DNA of 64,000 nucleotides from Rugamonas sp. A1-17 (GTDB lineage Bacteria > Pseudomonadota > Gammaproteobacteria > Burkholderiales > Burkholderiaceae_D): the NCBI GenBank assembly GCA_025548565.1, contig JAJLPB010000016.1, positions 124,001 through 188,000 of the forward strand. Direction: 5' to 3'. This document shows positions 1 to 9,888 of this stretch, piece after piece. Numbering within the stretch: the first letter of the stretch is position 1; each line of letters starts with the position of its first letter. The notes beneath the pieces are model-generated. The model did no database searches, was not told the DNA's origin, and was given only the letters and a program-made list of their open reading frames with translations. A program made the translations under genes and the position numbers.

Positions 1-176
1 ACGTGGAGATCGGCAACCGCTGGTACAACTACCTGTGCCAGCAACGCGGCCTGGAGCCGCGTGCCACCTACGCCGAGCTGGCCGTGCGCTACAAGGCGCC
101 CACGCCGCGCGGCCCGTTCAACATCGACGCCCGCCTCAAGGCCGGCTTCACCGAGGAAGAGGTGAGGGCTTTGTAG
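1..176 (+). CDS. DUF455 ferritin-like family protein, C-terminal fragment
   Basis: The window opens inside this gene. Fifty-seven codons remain, read from base 3, before a TAG stop at 174-176. The tail holds EIGNRWYNYLCQQRGLEP and then RGPFNIDARLKAGF, which match the end of the DUF455 ferritin-like family (a W-Y-x-x-C block followed by PFN-x-x-AR-x-x-AGF). Members are usually about 270 residues, so roughly four fifths of the gene lies outside the window. The family's biochemical role is not settled. The call rests on motif recognition only. Confidence 0.6.
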   Translation, partial: VEIGNRWYNYLCQQRGLEPRATYAELAVRYKAPTPRGPFNIDARLKAGFTEEEVRAL

Positions 177-187
177 CCGCTGTGTGA

Positions 188-204
188 ACGAACGTACAGT
201 TCGT
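188..204. promoter_or_regulatory. Inverted repeat upstream of paoA, possible operator
   Basis: The arms ACGAAC and GTTCGT are perfectly complementary around a 5-base centre, giving a 17-base site 58 bases before the paoA start. Size and symmetry resemble operators of TetR/AcrR-type repressors. No such regulator is visible in the window, so the role is inferred from position and symmetry only. Confidence 0.3.
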
Positions 205-261
205 CGGCACGGGGGCGGTCTACCATCGAGGTCGCCGATACGCCCCCGGAGACGCAAGCCC

Positions 262-908
<647 letters not shown>

Positions 909-912
<4 letters not shown>

Positions 913-1862
913 AGGTGTTCAGCTATCAACGCGCGCAGTCGCCCACGGCGGCGGCCGCCGCCGCGGCCAGCATGCCCGGAGCGAAATTCATCGCCGGCGG
1001 CACCAACCTGCTCGACCTGATGAAGCTGGAGATCGAAACCCCGGCCCACCTGATCGACGTGAACGGCCTCGGCCTGGACAAGATCGAGGCCACCGGGCAA
1101 GGCGGCTTGCGCATCGGCGCGCTGGTGCGCAACACCGACCTGGCCGCCGACCCGCGCGTGCGGCGCGCTTACGCGGTGCTGTCGCGCGCGCTGCTGGCCG
1201 GCGCCTCGGCCCAGCTGCGCAACCGGGCCACGACCGCAGGCAACCTGCTGCAGCGCACCCGCTGCCCGTACTTCTACGATACCAACCAGCCATGCAACAA
1301 GCGCGCGCCGGGTAGCGGCTGCTCGGCCATCGGCGGCCACAGCCGCAACCACGCCGTGCTGGGCGCCAGCACGGCCTGCATCGCCACCCATCCCAGCGAT
1401 ATGGCGGTGGCCATGCAGCTGCTCGATGCCAGTGTCGAGACGGTGCGCCCGGACGGTTCCGCGCGTAGCATTCCGATCGCCGATTTCCACCGGCCCCCCG
1501 GCAACACGCCGCATATCGAACACGCGTTGATGCCCGGCGAGCTCGTAACCGCCGTGACGTTGCCCGCGCCCTTGGGCGGCACGCACATCTACCGCAAGGT
1601 CCGCGACCGCGCCTCGTACGCGTTCGCGCTGGTCTCCGTGGCGGCGGTGGTGCAGCCGGACGGCACGGGCCGGGTGGCGCTGGGCGGCGTGGCGTATAAA
1701 CCGTGGCGCATGCCGGCGGCGGACGCCAGCATGCAGCAAGGCGCCAAGGCGGTGGCCGAGCAACTGCTGGCCGGCGCCCAGACCACGGCCGACAATGCGT
1801 TCAAGCTCACGCTGGTGCAGCGCACGCTGCATGCGGTGCTGACGCAAGCGAAGAAGGTTTAA
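909..1862 (+). CDS. paoB: Aldehyde oxidoreductase FAD-binding subunit, PaoB type
   Basis: This 317-residue subunit carries FAD and relays electrons between the iron-sulfur subunit and an external acceptor. The N-terminal FAD site includes AGGTNLLDLMK near residue 30. A Cys-rich insertion (RCPYFYDTNQPCNKRAPGSGC) matches the extra [4Fe-4S] site that distinguishes PaoB-like subunits from ordinary xanthine dehydrogenase FAD subunits. The start at 909 overlaps the paoA stop by four bases (ATGA), which suggests translational coupling. The last domain is the usual CO-dehydrogenase flavoprotein C-terminal fold. Substrates of the complex are probably aromatic or other aldehydes, inferred from E. coli PaoABC; the real substrate here is unknown. 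Confidence 0.9.
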
Positions 1863-1866
1863 TGCG

Positions 1867-4074
1867 ATGAAATTCACCAAGCCCGCCGCCACCAACCCCA
1901 TCGATCAGCTCAAGGTCGTCGGCAAGCCGACCGACCGCATCGACGGCCCACTCAAGACCACCGGCAGCGCTCCCTATGCGTACGAGCAGCACGCGGCCGC
2001 GCCCAACGCAGCGTATGGCTACGTGGTCGGCGCCGCCATCGCCAAGGGACGCATTGCCGCGATGTCGCTGGACGAGGCCAGGCGCGCGCCGGGCGTGATC
2101 GCCATTGTCACGGCCGAGAACGCGGGCAAGCTGGGCAAGGGAAGAATGAACACCGCCAAGCTGCTGGGCGGGCCGGACATCCAGCACTACCACCAGGCCG
2201 TGGCGCTGGTGGTGGCGGAGACGTTCGAGCAGGCGCGCGCCGCCGCGCAACTGGTGCAAGTGAACTATGCGGCGGAGAAGGGCGCCTACGACCTGGCCGC
2301 CGCCAAGGACCAGGCGACAGCGCCCTCCGGCAAGGACAACGCCGATACCCGCGTAGGCGACTTTGATCGCGCCTACGCGGCAGCCCCGGTGCGGCTGGAC
2401 GCCAACTACACCACGCCCGACCAGGCCCACGCGATGATGGAGCCGCACGCGTCGATAGCGGCCTGGGACGAGGCCAGCGGCCAGCTCACCGTCTGGACCG
2501 CCAACCAGATGATCGATTGGGGCAAGGGCGACCTGGCCAAAACGCTGGGCATCCCGAAGGACAGGGTGCGCCTGATCTCGCCCTACACCGGCGGCGGCTT
2601 CGGCGGCAAGCTGTTCGTGCGCGCGGAGGCGCTGCTGGCGGCGCTGGGCGCCAAAGCGGCGCGGCGGCCGGTCAAGGTGGCGCTGCAACGGCCGCTGATG
2701 TTCAACAACACCACGCACCGCCCGGCCACGATACAGCGCATCCGCATCGGCGCCGGCCGCGAAGGGCGGATCACCGCCATCGGCCATGAGAGCTGGTCTG
2801 GCGACCTGCCTGACGGCAAACCGGAAACAGCGGTGCAGCAGACCAAGCTGCTGTACGCGGGCGCCCACCGCATGACCCGGATGCGGCTGGCCGTGCTCGA
2901 TCTGCCCGAGGGCAACGCGATGCGCGCGCCGGGCGAGGCGCCGGGACTGATGGCGCTGGAGATCGCCATGGACGAGATGGCCGAGAAGCTCAAGATGGAC
3001 CCGCTCACCTTCCGCATCATCAACGACACCACCTCCGATCCCGCCAAAAAGGAGCGCAAGTTCTCGCAGCGGCGGCTGGTGGAATGCCTGCGCACCGGCG
3101 CCGACCAGTTCGGCTGGAACAAGCGCAGTGCGCGGCCGGGCCAGATGCGCGACGGCCCGTGGCTGATCGGCATGGGCGTGGCCGCCGCCTTCCGCAACAA
3201 CCTGGTGACCACGTCGGCGGCCCGCGTGCGGCTGGACCGCGCCGGCACCGTCACGGTGGAAACCGACATGACCGATATCGGCACCGGCAGCTATACCATC
3301 ATCGCCCAGACCGCCGCTGAAATGATGGGCGTGCCGCTGGCGCGGGTGGTGGTCAAGCTGGGCGATTCGGACTTCCCGGTCTCGTCCGGATCGGGCGGGC
3401 AGTGGGGCGCCAACAGCTCGACGGCGGGCGTGTACGCGGCCTGTGTCGCGTTGCGGGCGGCGGTGGCGCAAAAGCTGGGCTTGTCCGCCGACGAGGCGGT
3501 GTTCGCCGATGGCGCGGTCAGCGCGGGCGGGCGTTCGGCGCCGCTGGCGCAGGCCGCCGCCGACGGCGAACTGGTGGCCGAGGATTTCATGGAGTACGGC
3601 GACCTGGACAAGAAGTTCCAGCAATCGACCTTCGGCGCCCACTTCGTCGAGGTCGGGGTCGATGCCGCCACCGGCGAGACGCGCATCCGGCGCATGCTGG
3701 CGGTGTGCGCGGCCGGGCGCATCCTCAATCCGAAATCGGCGCGCAGCCAGGTGATCGGCGCCATGACCATGGGCGCGGGCGCCGCGTTGATGGAGCAACT
3801 GGTGGTGGACAAGCGCGGTGGCTTCTTCGTCAATCACGACCTGGCCGGCTACGAGGTGCCGTCGCATGCCGACATTCCGCACCAGCAGGTGATCTTCCTC
3901 GACGAGACCGACCCGGTGTCGTCGCCGATGAAGGCCAAGGGTGTTGGCGAGCTGGGCATCTGCGGCGTGGCCGCGGCGATCGCCAACGCGGTCTACAACG
4001 CCACCGGCGTGCGCGTGCGCGATTACCCGCTCACGCTCGACAAGCTGATCGCGAAAATGCCGGAGAGTGCCTGA
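1867..4074 (+). CDS. paoC: Aldehyde oxidoreductase molybdenum-cofactor subunit, PaoC type
   Basis: This 735-residue catalytic subunit binds the molybdenum cofactor and oxidises aldehydes to carboxylic acids. The N-terminal a/b hammerhead domain (about 1-150) begins with KVVGKPTDRIDGPLKTTG, and the GGGFGGKL loop that contacts the cofactor lies near residue 240. The C-terminal GVGELGIC motif carries the catalytic glutamate of the xanthine-oxidase family. Length agrees with E. coli PaoC (about 730). It starts four bases after the paoB stop, so all three subunits form one transcription unit. There is no signal peptide; the complex is expected to be exported with PaoA. No accessory paoD gene follows within the window. 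Confidence 0.92.
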   Translation: MKFTKPAATNPIDQLKVVGKPTDRIDGPLKTTGSAPYAYEQHAAAPNAAYGYVVGAAIAKGRIAAMSLDEARRAPGVIAIVTAENAGKLGKGRMNTAKLLGGPDIQHYHQAVALVVAETFEQARAAAQLVQVNYAAEKGAYDLAAAKDQATAPSGKDNADTRVGDFDRAYAAAPVRLDANYTTPDQAHAMMEPHASIAAWDEASGQLTVWTANQMIDWGKGDLAKTLGIPKDRVRLISPYTGGGFGGKLFVRAEALLAALGAKAARRPVKVALQRPLMFNNTTHRPATIQRIRIGAGREGRITAIGHESWSGDLPDGKPETAVQQTKLLYAGAHRMTRMRLAVLDLPEGNAMRAPGEAPGLMALEIAMDEMAEKLKMDPLTFRIINDTTSDPAKKERKFSQRRLVECLRTGADQFGWNKRSARPGQMRDGPWLIGMGVAAAFRNNLVTTSAARVRLDRAGTVTVETDMTDIGTGSYTIIAQTAAEMMGVPLARVVVKLGDSDFPVSSGSGGQWGANSSTAGVYAACVALRAAVAQKLGLSADEAVFADGAVSAGGRSAPLAQAAADGELVAEDFMEYGDLDKKFQQSTFGAHFVEVGVDAATGETRIRRMLAVCAAGRILNPKSARSQVIGAMTMGAGAALMEQLVVDKRGGFFVNHDLAGYEVPSHADIPHQQVIFLDETDPVSSPMKAKGVGELGICGVAAAIANAVYNATGVRVRDYPLTLDKLIAKMPESA

Positions 4075-4201
4075 CGCCACACTTTCAATAAATCTGTCAG
4101 GAAAGATATCAAATGCTAGTCGATTGGAGGTAGTATCAGCTTCGGAACTATTGATGCGCTGGAAATAAAAATAGTTGATCACCATCGATCGGGAGGCAGA
4201 A

Positions 4202-6364
4202 ATGTTATCCAATTTGAAAGTTGGTATTCGCTTGGGGCTGGCGTTCTTTCTTCTGACCCTGCTTTCCATCGCACTGGGCTGGATCGCCATCCACGAGACC
4301 TCGGCCATGAACGAGCAGTGGAAGACCATCAAGGAGGACGCGCTGGCCAAGCGCAGCGCGATCAACAATGGCTCCAACGCACTGGGCGCCGGCATCCACC
4401 ACTTCAAGAACTACATCCTGCGCGGCGGCGACTACGACAAGAAATTCGAAGCCGACATGGTCGACGTCGACCACACGCTGCATGACTACAAGGCCACCGG
4501 CTTCGTCACGCCGGACGAGGAAAAACTGCTGAGCCAGCTGAGCGAAGGCGCGGCCGCCTACCGCAAGGACATGGCCACGCTGGTCTCCCTGCGCGCCAAG
4601 ACCGACAATCCGAACGAGCTCGACAAGGCTGTGGCCGGCGCCGACAAGCCGATCAGCGCCGCCCTCGCCAGCCTGCGCGAGAAGACCGAGGCCACCCTCA
4701 AACATTCCGACCAGGTGATGAGCGAGGTCAGCGCCGCCGCCCAGGTCAAGGTGATCGAGACACTGGCGGTGATCGTGGTGCTGACTGTCGCGGCCGGCAT
4801 CTACATCACGCTGAGCATCACGCGGCCCATCGGCCAGGCCGTGGCGGCGGCCGAAACGCTGGCGCGCGGCGACCTGAACCTGAACATCGAGGTCAAGTCG
4901 ACCGACGAAACCGGCCAGCTGCTGTCGGCGATGAAGCACATGATCATGAAGTTGCGCGAAATGATCGACAGCCAGCGCGGCATGGTCGAGTCCGCAAATC
5001 GCGGCAACTTCTCCATGCGCATCAGCACCGTCGAGCTGCAAGGCTTCCAGAAGGACATGGCCGATGGCCTGAACATGCTGATGCAAACCACCGGCGCCAG
5101 CATCGACGACGTGGTGCGGGTGATGGGCGCGATGTCCGAGGGCGACCTGTCGAAGAGCATCGACAAGCCCTACGAGGGCGCGTTCGGCGAACTGAAGGAC
5201 TACGTCAACCACATGACCGCCAAGTTGAAGCAAGTGATCGAAGGCCAGCGCCGCGTGGTCGAGGCTGCCAACCAGGGCGATTTCAGCAACCGCATCGACC
5301 TGGCCGGGCTGCAGGGCTATCAGAAGGAGATGGGCGAGGGCTTGAACAACCTCGTCACCACCACCGGCGCCAGCATCGATGACGTGGTGCGGGTGATGGG
5401 CGCGATGTCCGAGGGGGACCTGCGCGTCAGCATCGAGAAGAATTACGAGGGCTCGTTTGGCGAGCTCAAGGAGTTCTGCAACAACACCGTCTACAAGCTG
5501 GCGCAGGTGGTTACCGAGGTCAATGGCAGCGCCGAAGCGCTGGCCAGCGCCTCGGAGGAAATCAGCGCGACGGCGCAGACCTTGTCGCAGGCCGCCAGCG
5601 AACAGGCCGCCGGCACCGAGGAGACCAGCGCGTCGATCGAGCAGATGACGGCGTCGATCTCGGCCAACACCGAGAACGCCAAGATCACCGACGGCATGGC
5701 CAGCCAGGCGGCCAAGGAGGCGGTCGAAGGCGGCGACGCCGTGCGCGCCACCGTGGCGGCGATGCAGCAGATCGCCAAGAAGATCCAGATCATCGACGAC
5801 ATCGCCTACCAGACCAATCTGCTGGCGCTGAACGCGGCCATCGAGGCGGCGCGCGCGGGCGATCATGGCAAGGGCTTCGCGGTGGTCGCGGCCGAGGTGC
5901 GCAAGCTGGCCGAGCGCAGCCAGCTGGCCGCGCAGGAGATCGAACATGTGGCCACCAGCAGCGTCGACCTGGCGGAGAAGGCCGGTCGCCTGCTCGACCA
6001 GATGGTGCCGAATATCCGCCGGACGTCGGATCTGGTGCAGGAGATCACCGCCGCGTCGGAAGAGCAGTCGGCTGGCGTGGGACAGATCAACAGCGCGGTG
6101 GGCCAACTGAGCCAGACCACGCAGCAGAACGCTTCCAGTTCGGAAGAGCTTGCCGCCACCGCCGAGGAAATGAGCGGCCAGGCCGAGCAGCTGCAATCGG
6201 CGATGTCGTTCTTCAAGCTTGAAAACAGCGGGCGGTCGGCTCCGGCGGCGAGGAGCAAACCGGCCGCGCCGCGCGAGAGTCGCCGGCAGGCTGGCACCCA
6301 AGCGTTCAACCCGATGAGCGGCGCCGTACGCGAGATCGACGAAAGCCGCTTCACCAAGTTCTGA
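4202..6364 (+). CDS. Methyl-accepting chemotaxis protein with tandem HAMP-like repeats
   Basis: This 720-residue chemoreceptor sits in the inner membrane and passes ligand signals to CheA/CheW. It has a transmembrane segment near residues 12-30, a periplasmic four-helix-type sensor, a second transmembrane segment near 185-205, a HAMP domain and a C-terminal signalling domain with the family hairpin tip (IDDIAYQTNLLALNAAIEAA). Between HAMP and the signalling domain are two roughly 91-residue repeats, each containing TTGASIDDVVRVMGAMSEGD. The ATG at 4202 follows GGGAGG at 4190-4195 and places the first membrane helix normally; an upstream in-frame start at 4175 would add nine residues. It ends in ESRFTKF, with no CheR-tethering pentapeptide. 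The gene is monocistronic with a terminator after it. Confidence 0.92.
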   Translation: MLSNLKVGIRLGLAFFLLTLLSIALGWIAIHETSAMNEQWKTIKEDALAKRSAINNGSNALGAGIHHFKNYILRGGDYDKKFEADMVDVDHTLHDYKATGFVTPDEEKLLSQLSEGAAAYRKDMATLVSLRAKTDNPNELDKAVAGADKPISAALASLREKTEATLKHSDQVMSEVSAAAQVKVIETLAVIVVLTVAAGIYITLSITRPIGQAVAAAETLARGDLNLNIEVKSTDETGQLLSAMKHMIMKLREMIDSQRGMVESANRGNFSMRISTVELQGFQKDMADGLNMLMQTTGASIDDVVRVMGAMSEGDLSKSIDKPYEGAFGELKDYVNHMTAKLKQVIEGQRRVVEAANQGDFSNRIDLAGLQGYQKEMGEGLNNLVTTTGASIDDVVRVMGAMSEGDLRVSIEKNYEGSFGELKEFCNNTVYKLAQVVTEVNGSAEALASASEEISATAQTLSQAASEQAAGTEETSASIEQMTASISANTENAKITDGMASQAAKEAVEGGDAVRATVAAMQQIAKKIQIIDDIAYQTNLLALNAAIEAARAGDHGKGFAVVAAEVRKLAERSQLAAQEIEHVATSSVDLAEKAGRLLDQMVPNIRRTSDLVQEITAASEEQSAGVGQINSAVGQLSQTTQQNASSSEELAATAEEMSGQAEQLQSAMSFFKLENSGRSAPAARSKPAAPRESRRQAGTQAFNPMSGAVREIDESRFTKF
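5087..5422 (+). repeat. 63-bp direct repeat inside the chemoreceptor gene
   Basis: Bases 5087-5149 and 5360-5422 are nearly identical, with two mismatches in 63, and lie 273 bases (91 codons) apart in the same frame. Both encode TTGASIDDVVRVMGAMSEGDL. The level of DNA identity suggests a fairly recent in-frame duplication or ongoing gene conversion of a HAMP-like module. Confidence 0.85.
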
Positions 6365-6378
6365 CCGCGCCTCCTCTT

Positions 6379-6426
6379 GTGCCGCATTGACGCCGCTTGC
6401 CCGGCGCCATGCGGCACAGCTGTTTT
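6379..6426 (+). terminator. Rho-independent terminator after the chemoreceptor gene
   Basis: GTGCCGCAT at 6379-6387 pairs perfectly with ATGCGGCAC at 6409-6417, and the intervening 21 bases can form further GC pairs. A T-rich stretch (AGCTGTTTT) follows. It lies 15 bases after the stop codon. Confidence 0.65.
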
Positions 6427-6481
6427 CGGGCCGTATTCCCCTCCTGTAAGCAGTGCCATCCCCGAATATCATTGCAAATCG

Positions 6482-6502
6482 AAATGATAGTCATTATCAT
6501 TT
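6482..6502. promoter_or_regulatory. Fur box upstream of the PepSY protein
   Basis: AAATGATA and TATCATTT are perfect inverted arms around a 5-base centre. The core TGATAGTCATTATCA (6485-6499) matches the 7-1-7 Fur consensus TGATAAT-N-ATTATCA at 14 of 15 bases. It sits about 50 bases before the start of the next gene, a normal position for iron repression. Confidence 0.8.
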
Positions 6503-6550
6503 GCGAGGTATTCGCTCTCCGTTGATTGATCCTTTACAGGCTGTGAACCA

Positions 6551-7819
6551 ATGCGTCGAATCGCTACATTGCTCCATCGCTGGGCTGGTCTGACGATCGC
6601 CGGCTTCCTCTTCATCAGCGGCATCACCGGCGCCGTCATCTCGTGGGACTACGAGCTGGATGAACTGCTTAACCCGCACCTCACCGATGCCGCGGGTGTC
6701 GGCCCCGCGCAACCCGCGTTGCAGCTGGCGCGGGCGGTGGAGTCGCGCCATCCGCGGATGCAGGTACTGTCGGTGCCGATGGCGGCGGAACCGGGCCATT
6801 CGCTGGCCTTCTACGTGGAGCCGCGCGTGAACCCGGCCACCGGCGCGTTTTATCCGGCGCTGTACAACCAGGTGTTTGTCGATCCCGTCACCGGCGCGGA
6901 GCTGGGCGTTCGCAAGTGGGGCGCGGCATGGCCGATCACGCGCGAGACCTTCGTGTCCTTCCTGTACCAGCTGCATTACACGCTGCACGTTCCGCAAATG
7001 TGGGGCATCGACCGATGGGGCCTGTGGCTGATGGGCGGCATCGCGATGATCTGGACGGTGGACAGCTTTGTCGGCTTCTATCTCACGCTGCCTGCGCGGC
7101 GGCGTGCGGTGGTGGCGGTCGGTCCGCAGTCCAGGAGCTGGTGGCAGCGCTGGCGGCCCGCGTGGCTGATCCGGTTTGGCGCGGGAGGCACCAAGCTTAA
7201 TTTCGACCTGCATCGCGCGCTCAGTTTGTGGACCTGGCTGCTGCTCATCACCATAGCGTTCACGGCGTTCTCGCTGAACTTGTACCGGGAGGTGTTTTTC
7301 CCGGCGATGTCGCTGGTCTCCGACGTGACGCCTTCGCCATTCGACACGCGCACGCCCACCGCGCCGGACAAGCCGCTGGCGCCCGCGCTGGGCTATGCCG
7401 ATGTGCTGGCGACGGCGGAACCGGAAGCGGCGCGGCGTGGGTGGCGCGACCCGGTCGGCAATCTGTCGTATGCGCGGGAGTACGGGATTTACTCGGTGGC
7501 CTTCTTCCATCCGCAGGACGAGCATGGCGCCGGCGGCGTGGGGCACCGTCAGCTGTACTACGACAGCCGCAACGGCGCGCTGCTCGGCGACCGTCAACCG
7601 TGGAAGGGCACGGCGGCCGACATCTTCGTGCAGGCCCAGTTCCCGCTGCATTCCGGCCGCATACTCGGCATACCTGGCCGCGTGCTGATATCGCTGATGG
7701 GGCTGGTCGTGGCCACGCTGTCCGTGACCGGTGTGCTGGTGTGGTGGCGCAAGCGCAGTGCACGCGTCATCGCGGCGGCCAGGGTCACGGTGCAGCGCGC
7801 GGAAGCCGTTCGCCGTTGA
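6551..7819 (+). CDS. PepSY-associated transmembrane protein, iron-regulated (PiuB-like)
   Basis: This 422-residue inner-membrane protein belongs to the PepSY-TM (PiuB/FsrB-like) family, often linked to siderophore or ferric-chelate reduction and uptake. It opens with LHRWAGLTIAGFLFISGITG, the typical first membrane helix with a conserved His. Further helices lie near residues 155-180, 220-245 and 375-400. A periplasmic PepSY-like domain occupies the segments between them. The Fur box 50 bases upstream is strong evidence for iron-responsive expression. No siderophore receptor gene is adjacent, so the partner must be elsewhere. Family assignment is secure, but the substrate is not known. Confidence 0.85.
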   Translation: MRRIATLLHRWAGLTIAGFLFISGITGAVISWDYELDELLNPHLTDAAGVGPAQPALQLARAVESRHPRMQVLSVPMAAEPGHSLAFYVEPRVNPATGAFYPALYNQVFVDPVTGAELGVRKWGAAWPITRETFVSFLYQLHYTLHVPQMWGIDRWGLWLMGGIAMIWTVDSFVGFYLTLPARRRAVVAVGPQSRSWWQRWRPAWLIRFGAGGTKLNFDLHRALSLWTWLLLITIAFTAFSLNLYREVFFPAMSLVSDVTPSPFDTRTPTAPDKPLAPALGYADVLATAEPEAARRGWRDPVGNLSYAREYGIYSVAFFHPQDEHGAGGVGHRQLYYDSRNGALLGDRQPWKGTAADIFVQAQFPLHSGRILGIPGRVLISLMGLVVATLSVTGVLVWWRKRSARVIAAARVTVQRAEAVRR

Positions 7820-7850
7820 GGCGCCGCCACTTCCCGGACGGAGCTGCTGC

Positions 7851-8189
7851 TCAATTCCGGAAGTACCGCGCGGGCGATGCGCCGAAGTGGCGCTTGAACA
7901 TGGCGATGAAATTGCTGGTCGTGGCATGGCCGAGCGCATCGGACACGGCGTTCACCGCCTCGCCCTGCGCCAGGCGTTCCAGCGCGATCGACAGCAGGAA
8001 TTGCTGGCGCCACTGTCCGAAGCTGCATCCGGTTTCGCTGCGGAACAGCCGGCTCATGCTGCGCGAGGACAGGCCCGCCCACGCCGCCCACTCGGCCAGG
8101 CCGCGAGCGTCCGCCGGCGTTGCGGCCAGTGCGGCCGTGATGCGCAGCAGCCGGCGATCCTGCGGCATCGGCAGATGCAGGGCCGGAAA
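7851..8189 (-). pseudogene. AraC-family regulator remnant, DNA-binding half only
   Basis: The open frame encodes only the double helix-turn-helix domain of an AraC/NimR-type regulator (AEWAAWAGLSSRSMSRLFR and DALGHATTSNFIAMFKRHFG). The N-terminal cupin/sensor half, normally about 150 residues, is absent. The frame can be read back to base 8189 as FPALHLPMPQDRR, the usual linker before the domain, and is then closed by a TGA at 8190-8192. This is exactly where the divergent monooxygenase start codon lies, so the loss coincides with a gene junction. An ATG at 8168 could still give a 105-residue protein; expression as a free DNA-binding domain cannot be excluded. Confidence 0.7.
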
Positions 8190-8191
8190 TC

Positions 8192-9349
8192 ATGCAAGGG
8201 AAAGCGTTTCAAGTCGCCATCATCGGCGCGGGCCTTGGCGGCTTGTGCCTGGCGCAGGGATTGAAGAAGCATGGCATCGCCTTCGCCGTGTTTGAGCGTG
8301 ATGCCGCGCTCGACAGCCGCTCGCAAGGCTATCGCATCCGCATCAACGGCGACGGCCAGGCGGCTCTGCGGCGTTGCCTGGCGCCGGAGCTGTTCGCCCT
8401 ATTCGAGGCGAGCTGCGGAGCGGAACTCAATGCGCCCCGGGCCTTGGACGGGCAGCTGAACGGCGCGGCGAAGTGCAACGATGCCTGGCGCTCCGAAGAA
8501 TCGGGACCGGTGGACTACAAGGCCAATCGCCACACGCTGCGCGAGGTGCTGATGTGCGGCATTGCCGAACACGTCCACTTCGACAAGGAACTGCGTGGTG
8601 TGGTCCGGCACGGCAGCGATGGCGTGTCGTTCGATTTCGCCGACGGCTCGGCTTATCGTGCCGATCTGCTGGTCGGCGCGGACGGCAGCAATTCCCGCGT
8701 CGCGGCGCAGTGCTTTCCGGCCATGCGTGGCCTGGATGCGGACGCGGTCTGCATCTACGGGAAGGCCGATGTCGCCGACCTTGCGATCGCCGATGCGCTG
8801 CGCGGTGGAACTTCGGTGGTCTTCGACAGCCAGCTGGCCATGGTCATCGACCCCATGCGTTTTTCTCCGGCCGGCGGCCGTGCGCTCAGTCCGGTGGAAG
8901 ACTACCTTTACTGGGCCTTGATCGGCAGCCGGCGGCGGCTGGGCATCGCCGCCGGGATGATGACGGGCGAGGCCGATGCGCGGCGCTGCATTGCCTAACT
9001 CAGCGCGGACTGGGCGCCGGGCCTGCGCGCTGTCTTTGCCGCCACGCCGCCGGGCATGCTCACCATGCTGCCCGTGCGGCAATCGCCGCCGCCGCGAGCC
9101 TGGGCGCAGGGCAGGGTGACGGCGCTGGGCGACGCGGTGCATACGATGAGCCCTGCCAGCGGCCTGGGCTGCAATACGGCGTTCCTGGATGCCGCCTTGC
9201 TGGCAGCGCAGTTGGCCGCCGCATCGGGCGGCGCGATAACGCTGGACCAGGCCGTCGCCACCTACGAGGCGGGGATGCGCGAACAGGCCGCCGCCGCGCT
9301 GCAGGCCTCCGAGCACGGCGCCGCGCAGCTGTACGGGGGAGACATCTGA
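8192..9349 (+). pseudogene. FAD-dependent monooxygenase interrupted by one in-frame TAA
   Basis: The reading frame encodes a class A flavoprotein monooxygenase of about 385 residues. It has an N-terminal FAD Rossmann motif (AIIGAGLGGLCLAQGLKKHG), a central LLVGADGSNSRV segment and a C-terminal GDAVHTMSPASGLGCNTAF motif that binds the FAD ribityl chain. A single TAA at 8996-8998 splits it: codons 1-268 end in ARRCIA and the same frame continues with LSADWAPGLRAVF to a stop at 9347-9349. One G-to-T change (GAA to TAA) would explain it. The first part lacks the GD motif and is unlikely to work alone. A sequencing error remains possible. The substrate is unknown. Confidence 0.8.
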
Positions 9350-9354
9350 GGATT

Positions 9355-9396
9355 TTGATTTGAATCAAGGATTTTGCTGCTTCAGATCAATAGACT
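9355..9396 (+). promoter_or_regulatory. Class II FNR/ANR-type promoter of the nucleotide-salvage operon
   Basis: TTGAT-TTGA-ATCAA at 9355-9368 is a perfect match to the FNR consensus TTGAT-N4-ATCAA. Exactly 22 bases later comes TAGACT (9391-9396), a 4-of-6 match to TATAAT. That spacing centres the box at -41.5 from a predicted start near 9403, the standard class II geometry. The first gene begins at 9456. Confidence 0.8.
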
Positions 9397-9455
9397 GAAT
9401 CTCGTCGCTGAACGACTTTTCGTTCAGCATCCCATTCACTCTACCGGAGTATCAA

Positions 9456-9839
9456 ATGTCATTCAATCATGTCGTAGCGTGGATAGACCACGTGCAAGCG
9501 CACGTCATTCATTTCAACGCCGAGGCCGCCGACCACGAGGTCATCAAGACGGTATCGACGCATCCGCATCTGCACAATAAATCGGGCGCGGTCGGCGCCG
9601 GCCGTGCTGCTGAGAGCAAACATTATTTCGACCATGTCGCGCACGCGTTGAGCGATGCCACCGAGGTGCTGATTGTCGGCCCGGCGCAGGAAAAGCTGGA
9701 GCTGATGAAGCACCTGATCACGCATCATCCCGCCATCGCCAAGTGCGTGATGGGCGTGGAGAGCTCCGACCATCCGAGCGACGGCCAGTTACTGAAGTAC
9801 GCACGCAAGTATTTTCTGAAGGCCGACATGCTGCGTTGA
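9456..9839 (+). CDS. eRF1/Pelota domain-3-like translational machinery protein
   Basis: This 127-residue cytoplasmic protein resembles the small family annotated as translational machinery proteins, which share the fold of eRF1/Pelota domain 3. It contains an N-terminal VVAWIDHVQAHVIHFN strand-helix unit, a His-rich middle (HPHLHNKSG) and a conserved ATEVLIVGPAQEKLELMKHL core. Relatives elsewhere bind stalled or hibernating ribosomes or are called host-attachment proteins; no function is proven for this subgroup. It follows a perfect FNR box, so it is expected under low oxygen, and is the first gene of an operon with an RNA-type metallo-hydrolase and nucleotide-salvage enzymes. It may act in ribosome or RNA turnover. 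Confidence 0.65.
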   Translation: MSFNHVVAWIDHVQAHVIHFNAEAADHEVIKTVSTHPHLHNKSGAVGAGRAAESKHYFDHVAHALSDATEVLIVGPAQEKLELMKHLITHHPAIAKCVMGVESSDHPSDGQLLKYARKYFLKADMLR

Positions 9840-9888
9840 GGAAGAACGGGCGCTGCGGCGCCCTGTGCATCCACACGAGGTGAAAACG

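Noticed and set aside
1807..4407. An 866-codon minus-strand frame opposite paoC.
   Set aside because: It lies across paoC and the chemoreceptor start and has low-complexity composition. It is an antisense artefact.
4205..6472. A 755-codon minus-strand frame opposite the chemoreceptor.
   Set aside because: The chemoreceptor has clear domains; the opposite frame has none and copies its repeats in reverse.
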